Assembly (NCBI RefSeq): GCF_024206495.1 | Contig: NZ_JAMBPQ010000048.1 | Location: 1-49,736 of the forward strand | Source of the DNA: Paraburkholderia sp. CNPSo 3272 | GTDB lineage: Bacteria; Pseudomonadota; Gammaproteobacteria; Burkholderiales; Burkholderiaceae | Length of the DNA stretch: 49,736 nucleotides | Direction of reading: 5' to 3' | Shown: positions 34,061-41,594 of the stretch, in pieces | Layout: the number at the start of each line of letters is the position of its first letter | Position numbering within the stretch: position 1 is the first letter of the stretch | Translations under genes and position numbers: made by a program | Notes under the pieces: generated by a model | Databases searched by the model: none | Seen by the model: the letters and a program-made list of their open reading frames with translations, nothing else | Told to the model about the DNA's origin: nothing

Positions 34061-36376
34061 ATGAGTACTTTTCCCTTCGTCCCCCTTTCGGGAGAAAAAG
34101 CGGACTGCGACGCGTTCATTGGCGAGGCGCCGGTGTTTCGCCAACTGGTCAGGATGATCGATCGCGTCGCGCCCACCGATCACGCCTTGCTCATCATCGG
34201 GCCGACGGGCTCGGGCAAGGAACTGGTCGCGCGGCGCGTGCACGCGCGCAGCCTGCGCCGCGATCAACCGTTCGTTGACGTCAACTGCGGGGCGATTCCC
34301 GAGCACCTCGTCGAAGCGGAACTGTTCGGGCACGTCAAAGGCGCTTTCACCGGCGCGGGCGAGAGTCGTTCCGGACTCTTGCAGCAGGTCGGCAAAGGCA
34401 CGCTGCTGCTCGACGAAATCGGCGAGCTGCCGCTCGCGCTGCAGCCCAAGCTGCTGCGGGCGCTGGAAACGCGGACGTTCCGCCCGGTCGGCGCCTCGTC
34501 GAGCGTGCGTTTCGAGGGGCGCGTGGTCGCCTCGACGCACCGCGATCTGCGCGAACTGGCCCGCCAGGGGCTGTTTCGGGAGGACCTGTTCTACCGGCTC
34601 GCGGTGTTCGTGCTGGCCGTGCCCGGGCTCGACCAGCGCGTCGAGGACATTCCTGCGCTCGCCGCCCATTTCGCCTCGCAACAGGAGCGCCGCATCGAGT
34701 TTTCGCCGGCTGCGCTGCGGCGGCTCGGCCGGCACGTCTGGCCAGGCCACATCCGGCAATTGCGCAACCTGGTCAGCCAGTTGAGCGTGCTTGCCGAAAA
34801 GCCGCTGATCGAGGAAGACACGCTCGAACCGTTTCTGCTCAGCGAAACGGCCGGATCGGTTTCGCGCGCCGCGCTCGCGGACATGCTGCTGCAACTCGAG
34901 GGAGGCGACAAACTCGCCGCCGCCGAAGACCTCCTCATCGACCGCGCGCTGGAGCGGACCACGGGGAACAAGAGCGCCGCCGCGACCTTGCTCGGGGTGG
35001 GCCGCAAGACGGTCGAGCGCCGCCTGAAGTCGCGCGAGGAACACCACCGCGAAGCGCACAAGAGTCTCGAACATGCGATGGCGCTGGTCGATGCCGCGCG
35101 CTTCGCCGAGGCTATTCCTCATTTGCGGCGTTGCCTCGACGTGCTGCGGACGAGCCGTGAAGAGGCCGGCGCGCGCCGCGCCCAGTTCGATGCCTACCGG
35201 CTGCTCGGCATTTGCCTGCGCAGCGTGCACGGCTGGTTGTACGCAGAAGCCTCGGCCTGCTACGCGGCGGCGCTAGAGGTCGGAGAAGGGATCTGCGAGC
35301 CGGGCGAAATCGCGGCAATCCAGTTCGGCGTCTGGACCACCCAGTTGACGACGCTCCAGCTCAAGCAGGCGCGAGCGAGCGCACAGGAGATGCTGCAGCG
35401 GGCCCAGAACAGCGGGCACCGCGTGTCGCTCGACGAAGCGCACGTCGCCATGGCCAACACGCTCTACTGGCTAGGCGACAGCGAAGAAGCCCTTGCCTGC
35501 CTCGCGCGCGGCAATCTGCTCAACGTGACGCGAGACGATGTGCGCACGGGTTCGCAGAGCATCGATCTGGCAAGCCTCGCGTTGACATTCGAGGGGCTGG
35601 CCGCCTACCAGATCGGCGAGTTCGGGCAAGCCCGGCGCGCGATGGATATGCTGATCCTGCGCGCGGGCGAGCCGGGCGCGCACGCATTGGCGCACGTTCT
35701 CAACCTGCAGGGCGCCGCGTGGCTGGCTTCCCTGTTCGACGATCAGCGGCGGCGGCCGCTCGCGAGCGAACTCGAATCGGTGTCGATCGCCAACGGCTTC
35801 CCTTTCTATCGGGGCATGGGTCAGATCCTGCGCGGCGTCGATCTCAGCGCGCAAGGCTTGAACGCGGAAGCCGAAGCCGTGATGCTCGACGGTTACGACA
35901 ACCACATGGTCTGCAACGGCGGCGCGCTGTTCCATTCCTTCAAGATGTGGCAGCACGGCGAACTGCTGCTGCGATCCGGCCGCGCGAAGCAATGCGAAAC
36001 GATGCTGGCCGCCGCAGTCGACGAAATCCTCGCGCGCCAGGAGCGCGCCCACCTTGGCGAGCTGCTGGTCACCCGCGCGCGGGCGCAGTGGGCGCTCGGC
36101 GATCTGACGTCTGCCGAGCAGGGATTGCGCACCGCCCTTTCGACGGCGCTCGCGTTCGGTTCGGTGCCCGCGCGCGTGGACGCCGCGCGCTATCTCGCCG
36201 ACCTCCTGCGCGCCACGGGTCGCACGAGCGAAGCGATTGACACGCTCGCCCGCGCGTTGCGCGATCAATCGGCCGATTCGACCCGCCGCGTCGCGGACGC
36301 TATCGCGTTGCTGGCCGAACTGCGCCATGAAGCGTTTTCGGGCCCGGGCGACCACGGGCCCGCTGCAGCCCGCTAA
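34061..36376 (+). CDS. Sigma-54 activator with C-terminal TPR-like domain
   Basis: 771 residues in an unusual order. No receiver or other sensor lies in front; the AAA+ domain begins at about residue 18. Walker A GPTGSGKE (47-54), the sigma-54 loop GAFTGA (94-99), Walker B TLLLDEIGE (114-122) and WPGHIRQLRN are intact. A Fis-type helix-turn-helix (about 300-323, NKSAAATLLGVGRKTVERRL) is followed by some 440 helical residues in repeated pairs, like the TPR domains of MalT-type regulators. Sensing is thus likely done by the tail, C-terminal to the DNA-binding helix. A sigma-54-type promoter lies 150 bases downstream of the gene. Confidence 0.85.
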   Translation: MSTFPFVPLSGEKADCDAFIGEAPVFRQLVRMIDRVAPTDHALLIIGPTGSGKELVARRVHARSLRRDQPFVDVNCGAIPEHLVEAELFGHVKGAFTGAGESRSGLLQQVGKGTLLLDEIGELPLALQPKLLRALETRTFRPVGASSSVRFEGRVVASTHRDLRELARQGLFREDLFYRLAVFVLAVPGLDQRVEDIPALAAHFASQQERRIEFSPAALRRLGRHVWPGHIRQLRNLVSQLSVLAEKPLIEEDTLEPFLLSETAGSVSRAALADMLLQLEGGDKLAAAEDLLIDRALERTTGNKSAAATLLGVGRKTVERRLKSREEHHREAHKSLEHAMALVDAARFAEAIPHLRRCLDVLRTSREEAGARRAQFDAYRLLGICLRSVHGWLYAEASACYAAALEVGEGICEPGEIAAIQFGVWTTQLTTLQLKQARASAQEMLQRAQNSGHRVSLDEAHVAMANTLYWLGDSEEALACLARGNLLNVTRDDVRTGSQSIDLASLALTFEGLAAYQIGEFGQARRAMDMLILRAGEPGAHALAHVLNLQGAAWLASLFDDQRRRPLASELESVSIANGFPFYRGMGQILRGVDLSAQGLNAEAEAVMLDGYDNHMVCNGGALFHSFKMWQHGELLLRSGRAKQCETMLAAAVDEILARQERAHLGELLVTRARAQWALGDLTSAEQGLRTALSTALAFGSVPARVDAARYLADLLRATGRTSEAIDTLARALRDQSADSTRRVADAIALLAELRHEAFSGPGDHGPAAAR

Positions 36377-36417
36377 GCCCGCAAGTCGCGCCACGACCTG
36401 ACCGAAGCCAAGCCACC

Positions 36418-36448
36418 CCGGGAACTGGACGGAATCGTCCATTCCCGG
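36418..36448. promoter_or_regulatory. Near-perfect inverted repeat, activator site or terminator
   Basis: CCGGGAACTGGAC (36418-36430) and GTCCATTCCCGG (36437-36448) pair with one extra base, around GGAATC. It is 42 bases after the activator stop, so it could end that transcript, but it has no T-run. Its centre is also about 95 bases upstream of the -24 element at 36528, the usual distance for a sigma-54 enhancer site. Confidence 0.5.
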
Positions 36449-36525
36449 CGATTTACGCGGTCGAAATCGTCCTGTGCCGCCCTGTTGCGCGCAGCCCTGA
36501 GCCGTCACGACGGGGCCGCGCAGCG

Positions 36526-36542
36526 TTGGCGCGATCGTTGCT
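36526..36542 (+). promoter_or_regulatory. Sigma-54-type -24/-12 promoter
   Basis: TTGGCGCG-ATCG-TTGCT matches the TGGCACG-N4-TTGC consensus at ten of eleven fixed positions, with GG (36528-36529) and GC (36540-36541) correctly spaced. Transcription would start near 36553 and read into the small gene at 36669. Confidence 0.6.
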
Positions 36543-36668
36543 TGCAGTCGAACATTCGGGACCAGAAAGAACGCCGACGCGCTCATCAAATCACGCCGGG
36601 GTGGCGCTGTGGAGCGCAGTACGCAATCCGCGTGGATGGCGAATAAATTCGACGGCAAGGCAAAAACA

Positions 36669-36971
36669 ATGACACCTGCAATTGAACAGGAAACATCGCA
36701 GCATCCGCAGTCCGCCAGTCAAAATACGATGCGTGTGACCACACGCGAGGACGCGAAAAACGGGGCACAGCCAGACAGTCCGTATACGGCGAAAAATCTC
36801 GACGGCGCCATCACGCATCTTGAAATCGCCATCGCCTTCGACGGCAACATCGCCGTGTTCGGCCGTCGCTACTGGCTCGATCGCGTCCAGCGCATTGCGT
36901 CCACACCGGAGATCATGCCCGCCCAGGCCCGGCGGCTTCGGCACTTGCTGGATCAGCTCGAGCACGCATGA
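36669..36971 (+). CDS. Hypothetical protein, possible target of the sigma-54 activator
   Basis: 100 residues from the ATG at 36669, which has AAGG eight bases upstream. Starts at 36636 (ATG) and 36609 (GTG) in the same frame are possible. The first 45 residues are polar and probably disordered; the rest (about 46-100) looks like a compact alpha/beta domain with LDGAITHLEIAIAFDGNIAV and a helical end. No family recognised. It lies directly behind a sigma-54-type promoter and the activator gene. Confidence 0.6.
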   Translation: MTPAIEQETSQHPQSASQNTMRVTTREDAKNGAQPDSPYTAKNLDGAITHLEIAIAFDGNIAVFGRRYWLDRVQRIASTPEIMPAQARRLRHLLDQLEHA

Positions 36972-37001
36972 GCGCCCGAACCACCCTGACGCAGGCGTCA
37001 G

Positions 37002-37214
37002 TCAATGGGCAGGTCCGAAGAAGGCCTGCGCACCTTCCGATGGGGTCAGTCCGGCGGCGAAATAGCCTTCGAGGCGCTCGGCCTTGGCGTCGTCGAGCAG
37101 GAACGGCGGACGCACGAGCCCTTGCGCAATGGCGTGGTCGTACCACCGGCTCATCCACTCGCGCAGCTTCGTTTCATAGGGGGACGGCAATTCGTCTGGC
37201 GCGATCTCTTCCAT
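37002..37214 (-). CDS. Small hypothetical protein
   Basis: 70 residues, acidic and helical (MEEIAPDELPSP start, REWMSRWYDHAIAQGLV in the middle). GGAG lies seven bases before the ATG at 37214. It follows another small gene by 30 bases, so the two form an operon. No family recognised. It ends convergent with the gene at 36669. Confidence 0.6.
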   Translation of the reverse strand: MEEIAPDELPSPYETKLREWMSRWYDHAIAQGLVRPPFLLDDAKAERLEGYFAAGLTPSEGAQAFFGPAH

Positions 37215-37244
37215 GCGCAATCTCCGCTCGCGGCCTGCCTGCCG

Positions 37245-37496
37245 CTATATTCTTGTGGCGACACGTGCTGCGCCCATCGAAGGACGCAGGATATCGGGTG
37301 GAAACACTTGCCATCCACGGTCGGGATGGCGGAAGAAAAACAGCGCGCGCGGTCCGTCCGCTGTCTGCGCCTCGATGAACACGCTCGCGATCCGCCCGGA
37401 CTGCGAACGATGCACCGTCACGACCCGCACTGTCTGCCTGCTGGTGGGGTTCAGCCACTTCACGACTGCTGCCCCCAACGACTGCCGCACCGCCAT
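37245..37496 (-). CDS. Small hypothetical protein
   Basis: 83 residues, basic, probably mostly beta strands. The ATG at 37496 has a GGGGGG ribosome site six bases upstream; the ATG at 37523 is an alternative giving 92 residues. A TCAGGA-N2-TCCT palindrome lies about 100 bases upstream, the same element found before two other small genes of this island. No family recognised. Confidence 0.6.
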   Translation of the reverse strand: MAVRQSLGAAVVKWLNPTSRQTVRVVTVHRSQSGRIASVFIEAQTADGPRALFFFRHPDRGWQVFPPDILRPSMGAARVATRI

Positions 37497-37594
37497 CGCC
37501 GTCCCCCCTTCATGTGAAATCATCGTAGACAGCCGTTAAACCGGCCGCCATCGGGACGGGTAGATAGATCCCTCGGGATTGTCTGTTTCGTTTG

Positions 37595-37608
37595 TCAGGA
37601 TTTCCTTC
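37595..37608. promoter_or_regulatory. Third, partial copy of the TCAGGA palindrome
   Basis: TCAGGATTTCCTTC keeps the left arm and four of the six right-arm bases of TCAGGA-N2-TCCTGA. It lies between the response regulator stop and the small gene pair on the minus strand. Similarity to the other two copies ends outside this core. Confidence 0.4.
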
Positions 37609-37628
37609 TCGCCGTGCGTGGCCGCGCG

Positions 37629-38261
37629 TCACTCGCCGACCAGCCCATGCCGGATCGCATAACGGATCACCTCCGCGTTGTTGCCCAGCCCGAGCTTTTG
37701 CATCAGCCGCATCTTGTGCGTGCTGATCGTCTTGGCGCTGAGCGCGCACGCGTCGGCGATATCGTTGATGCTCTTGCCCGACGCCAGCATCTGCAGCACC
37801 TGGAACTCGCGGTCCGAGAGCACCTCGTGCGGCGGCACGTCGCCCGAATGCTTCTCGAACACCATGGCGTCGACGAGTTTTGGGTCGATGAAGCGCCCGC
37901 CGTCCGCGAGCTTGCGAATCGCGGCCAGCAGCACTTCAGGATCGCTATCCTTCGTCACATAGCCTGTCGCGCCGGCCCGCAGCGCTCGCGACGCCACCTG
38001 GGCTTCGTTGTGGATGCTGAGCACGAGCACCGGCAACGCAGGTTCCTCGGCGCGCACGCGGCGGATCAGATCGACGCCGCTGATGCCAGGCATCGTCATG
38101 TCCAGCAGCAAGAGATCGACTTCGCAGGTCCGCAGCTTTTCGATCACCTCCGAACCCTGCCCGGCCTCCGCCGTCACGACCATGTCGGCCGTCGTCGCGA
38201 GGATCTGCTTGAGTCCGCCACGCACGATGGCATGGTCATCGGCGATGAGTATTCTGATCAT
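37629..38261 (-). CDS. NarL/FixJ-family response regulator
   Basis: 210 residues. The receiver has the Asp-Asp pair (IADDH), the phosphoacceptor in LLLLDMTMPG and the conserved Lys in YVTKDSD. The LuxR-type helix-turn-helix reads ILSDREFQVLQ-like here as VLSDREFQVLQMLASGKS, then KTISTHKMRLMQKLG. It overlaps the 3' end of the kinase gene by 26 bases and is co-translated with it. That kinase lacks its phosphoacceptor, so the phosphate probably comes from the intact paralogue at 41594-43456. Regulators of this family bind two inverted heptamers, the shape of the TCAGGA palindrome found nearby. Confidence 0.92.
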   Translation of the reverse strand: MIRILIADDHAIVRGGLKQILATTADMVVTAEAGQGSEVIEKLRTCEVDLLLLDMTMPGISGVDLIRRVRAEEPALPVLVLSIHNEAQVASRALRAGATGYVTKDSDPEVLLAAIRKLADGGRFIDPKLVDAMVFEKHSGDVPPHEVLSDREFQVLQMLASGKSINDIADACALSAKTISTHKMRLMQKLGLGNNAEVIRYAIRHGLVGE

Positions 38262-39750
38262 GGGGGTCTTCAAGCGGAACGTGGATCGAAATCGTGGTGC
38301 CCGTCGCAATGCCTATGGTCAGGTCTTTGCAGGGCTGACTGTCGATGCTCAACGTACCACCAATCAGCCTCGCGCGCTCAGTCATGCCAAGTAGACCGTA
38401 TGCGTACCTCGCATACGCGGCGGCGACGTCGAAGCCGCGGCCGTCGTCGCGCACACGCAAGTCGAGCGAGCCTGGCCCGGTGGTGAGCGTGACCTCGACG
38501 CGCTGCGCCGCCGCGTGGCGCGCGACGTTCGCCAGCGCCGCCTCGACGATCCGGAAGAGCGCCGTGGCCTGCATGTCCGACAAGACGGGCTCGCCGCTTG
38601 TCATGTGCAGCTCGCACGGGGTCGCGTTGTGCCGGCTCCATTGGCTGGTCAGCCATTCGAGCGCCGAAACGAGGCCGAAGTTGAGCGCAGCGGGCCGCAA
38701 GTGGCTTGCCACGTTGCGGACCATCCAGATCGTGCCTTCGACCAGTTCGCGCATGTCGTCGGCCCGGCCGACGGCCTCGGGGTCGTCAGTGAGCCGCATC
38801 CGCAGCAGCGAGACATCCATTTTCAGCGCGGTCAGCAACTGCCCGAGTTCGTCCTGAATCTCCAGTGCACTGCGCTTGCGCTCGTCTTCCCGAATCCCCT
38901 CCAGATAAGCCGACAGCGCCCGCTGCTGCTCGCGCGAGCGCACGAGTTCGTCCTCCACGCGCTTGCGTCCGGAAATATCGTGCAGGCCCACGTAAATGGC
39001 CGGTGCGCCATCGTAGTTCGACAGCCGTGCCGTCGCCATGGCCCAGAACTGCGTCCCGTCCGGCCGGCGCAGTTTCACTTCCGCGTCGCCGAAGCTGCCT
39101 TGGGCCGCGAGACAGCGCAGCAGTCTTTCGCGCTCCAGCGGATCGACGTAGAAGTCGACGATATTGACGTTCGCGCGGGCCGCCTCATCGAGGCGCAGCA
39201 GTTCGCGAAACTGGGCGTTGGCATAGAGCAGATGGCCGTCGGGCATCGAGGTAATGCCCATGGCCACCGGGCCCGATTCGACGATCGCGCGAAAGCGCGT
39301 TTCGCACGCGTTGAGGCCGCGCTGCTGCATGACGAGTTGCCGGTGGGCCGAACGCAACGCGATGTGGGTGCGGACCCTGGCCATCAGTTCCTCGACTTGC
39401 ACAGGCTTGCGAACATGGTCGGCTGCGCCGGCGCTGAGGCCATCGGCCAGGTTTCGATGATGGCCTGCCGGCACCATGAGGACCACGGGAATATCGCGCG
39501 TGCGCGCGTCCGACTTCAGACTGCGGCAGGTGGCCAGGGCCCCCACGCTGGCGGCCTCTGAATCGAGCAGAATCAGTTCGGGCTGGGAGACGCTCGAACG
39601 CTCCACTACCTCGAGGCCGCTGTTCGCGGCGAGCACCTCGAAACCCTCCCATACGAGGTGATCGGAGATCAAACGGGTCTCGTTCGGCGTACCGCCCGCG
39701 ACCAATATCGTGCAGGGGTTCGTGGCCTGCGAGTCAGTCATCTTGCCCAC
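38236..39750 (-). CDS. Hybrid HisKA_3 sensor lacking its phosphoacceptor histidine
   Basis: 504 residues without membrane segments, so cytosolic. A receiver domain (about 13-130; Asp63, Lys115) is followed by a PAS domain (about 150-265), a HisKA_3 helix pair and an HATPase_c domain with intact N, G1 and G2 boxes. The phosphoacceptor box reads EIQDELGQ: Gln299 (CAG at 38856-38854) replaces the histidine. The intact paralogue 3 kb away reads TIHDELGQ. It may still bind ATP, dimerise with the paralogue or act as a phosphatase. A GTG at 39750 has GGAG five bases upstream; ATG 39741 is an alternative. Confidence 0.88.
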   Translation of the reverse strand: MGKMTDSQATNPCTILVAGGTPNETRLISDHLVWEGFEVLAANSGLEVVERSSVSQPELILLDSEAASVGALATCRSLKSDARTRDIPVVLMVPAGHHRNLADGLSAGAADHVRKPVQVEELMARVRTHIALRSAHRQLVMQQRGLNACETRFRAIVESGPVAMGITSMPDGHLLYANAQFRELLRLDEAARANVNIVDFYVDPLERERLLRCLAAQGSFGDAEVKLRRPDGTQFWAMATARLSNYDGAPAIYVGLHDISGRKRVEDELVRSREQQRALSAYLEGIREDERKRSALEIQDELGQLLTALKMDVSLLRMRLTDDPEAVGRADDMRELVEGTIWMVRNVASHLRPAALNFGLVSALEWLTSQWSRHNATPCELHMTSGEPVLSDMQATALFRIVEAALANVARHAAAQRVEVTLTTGPGSLDLRVRDDGRGFDVAAAYARYAYGLLGMTERARLIGGTLSIDSQPCKDLTIGIATGTTISIHVPLEDPHDQNTHRR

Positions 39751-39877
39751 CGTTGCTCCGGCCCTGGTTACTTAGTTTTGTCCTCGTCGCCAAAGCCATG
39801 GCCCTTCGGCAACCCGCTATCACGTATGCAGGTAATACGGATTGCGCGCCCGGTTAGCCCTCCATGCTCCAGGTGCC

Positions 39878-40186
39878 CTACGTAGCGAACGAATGCCCCG
39901 CGGAAATTTCCGCACGGTCGATCAGTTCGTCGAGACTGCGTGCGAGTTCGCCGAGCGCCGATAATGCGTATAGATCGAGTTTCTCCGCATGGTTGCGGCG
40001 CAAGTCTTTCATGCTTTCCTGCAATCGCCGTATCGAGTCCGCGCGGCTGTCCGGCAACGGCCAGCAGTGCATCAGATAAGCCAGCGGCATGAGATTGCGG
40101 GATTCGCACCACGTATCGAACAGGCGCATGCAGATCGAGTTCACGTCCTGCACCCGCGCCTTACGGTCGCCCCACTCGGAAATCAT
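39878..40186 (-). CDS. Small helical hypothetical protein
   Basis: 102 residues, nearly all helical, with three Cys (ICMRL, TWCES, MHCWP) in the first half and an RRLQESMKDLRRNHAEKLDL amphipathic helix later. AGAGG precedes the ATG at 40186 by about ten bases. No family recognised. It is divergent from the binding-protein gene at 40473, and the intergenic region holds a full copy of the TCAGGA palindrome, 113 bases upstream of this start. Confidence 0.6.
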   Translation of the reverse strand: MISEWGDRKARVQDVNSICMRLFDTWCESRNLMPLAYLMHCWPLPDSRADSIRRLQESMKDLRRNHAEKLDLYALSALGELARSLDELIDRAEISAGHSFAT

Positions 40187-40283
40187 CGCGCATCGCCTCT
40201 GCAGCTTCGAAATTATGCTGACCTCATGATGAGCCCGCCAATGATCGCGTGCAGTCGTCTTCGACTGCAAACGGTAAAGGGGA

Positions 40284-40314
40284 TTCCTGAATTTCGCGTC
40301 AGGAAATCCTGAAT
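40284..40314. promoter_or_regulatory. 31-base conserved element with TCAGGA-N2-TCCTGA core
   Basis: The core TCAGGAAATCCTGA (40299-40312) is a perfect palindrome with the two-base gap typical of NarL-family sites. A further TTCCTGA half lies at 40284-40290. Over 31 positions the element equals the copy at 43883-43913 at 26. It stands between the divergent starts at 40186 and 40473. Confidence 0.6.
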
Positions 40315-40472
40315 GGCGGACTTCGACCGGCAAGCGCACCCTTGAATGTCCGCCGCGCATTACGCTCCTCGCCCGAAGTAAAGCGGATTGTCGGCGAGAT
40401 TACGTCGCGTTATGCTGCGCGACTGCCGCTTCGGTTCCACACAATGCCGCGCATGGCATACGCTGATTTCGT

Positions 40473-41594
40473 ATGAACAGAAGACAGATGATCGCGCAAT
40501 GCGTCGGTACAGGCGTGAGCCTCATAACGATGCGGGCGACCATGGCGTTGCCGGTCAGCCGAGCGCCAGCAAGCGTCGTATTCCTGAATCCCGGCGAAAG
40601 CGTGGAACACGATACGGGCCAGCACTGGCAACTCGTCTCGCGCTTCATGGCAGCGACTGCAAGACGTTTCGGCATGCAGCTGGAAGTGCTTTACGCGGAG
40701 CGCGATCATCTGCTGATGCTGCGCCAGGCCGAGTCAATAGCGGCGCGTGCAGCGGCGCCCGACTATGTGGTGATCGTCAACGAAAAGATGGCCGCGCCCC
40801 AGATGCTGAAAACGCTGGCGCGCTCGGCCGCCAAAGTGCTGTTGATCCACAACGATCTGACCGAAGCCCAGCGCGCCCAGACTGGCAACGAGCGCGAACG
40901 GATCGCGAACTGGATCGGTACCGTTATCGCCGATGCCGGCCACGGCAGTTTTCGCCTCATGGATTACCTGATCCGTTTGAACGGCAGCGGGCCCGCCCGC
41001 GTGATCGGCATCACCGGCGACCCCGCCACGCCGGTCTCCGCTGAACGCGCCGCCGGAGTGCAAGCCGCGCTGACGCGCCGGCCGCAGGACCGCATCGATC
41101 AGCTCGTCTATGGCGACTGGAGTTTCTCCGACGGCCGCAACAAGGCGCGCGTGCTGCTCTCGCGCTACCCCGATGCCAATATCCTTTGGGCTGCCAACGA
41201 TACGATGACGCTTGGCGCATTGAGTGCGGTGCAGGAACGGCATCTGTCCACCATCGTCGGCGGCCTCGGTGCGCTGCCCGAAGCCGTGGCTGCGGTGATT
41301 CGCGGCGAGCTGGCCGCGATCGTTGCAGGCGACCAGTTCATCGGCGCCTGCGCGATGGTCCTCATTCACGACTACCATTACGGCGCGGACTTTGCGCAAG
41401 TGGGCGGTCCGCGTCAGCGGCTCGACTATTTGAAAGTGCTCGACAGCAGCGACGCCGGGCGCTACGCCGAGATTTCCTTTCAAGGCCGCACGTCCCCCGA
41501 CTTCAGCGGCTTCTCACGCATTCAAAGCGGGCGTGCCGGCGCATACGCGTTCGATCTCGACACCCTGCTCAATTCCGCTTCAAAGGCCGCGTGA
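40473..41594 (+). CDS. Periplasmic binding protein coupled to a sensor kinase
   Basis: 373 residues. The N-terminus MNRRQMIAQ followed by a hydrophobic stretch to about residue 25 is an export signal and could be of the twin-arginine type. The remainder has the type I periplasmic fold (WAANDTMTLGALSAV is the typical second-lobe segment). No permease or ATPase is adjacent. Its stop shares bases with the start of the kinase gene (TGATG), so both are made together. It most likely captures a ligand and presents it to that kinase, as TorT does for TorS. Ligand unknown. Confidence 0.82.
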   Translation: MNRRQMIAQCVGTGVSLITMRATMALPVSRAPASVVFLNPGESVEHDTGQHWQLVSRFMAATARRFGMQLEVLYAERDHLLMLRQAESIAARAAAPDYVVIVNEKMAAPQMLKTLARSAAKVLLIHNDLTEAQRAQTGNERERIANWIGTVIADAGHGSFRLMDYLIRLNGSGPARVIGITGDPATPVSAERAAGVQAALTRRPQDRIDQLVYGDWSFSDGRNKARVLLSRYPDANILWAANDTMTLGALSAVQERHLSTIVGGLGALPEAVAAVIRGELAAIVAGDQFIGACAMVLIHDYHYGADFAQVGGPRQRLDYLKVLDSSDAGRYAEISFQGRTSPDFSGFSRIQSGRAGAYAFDLDTLLNSASKAA

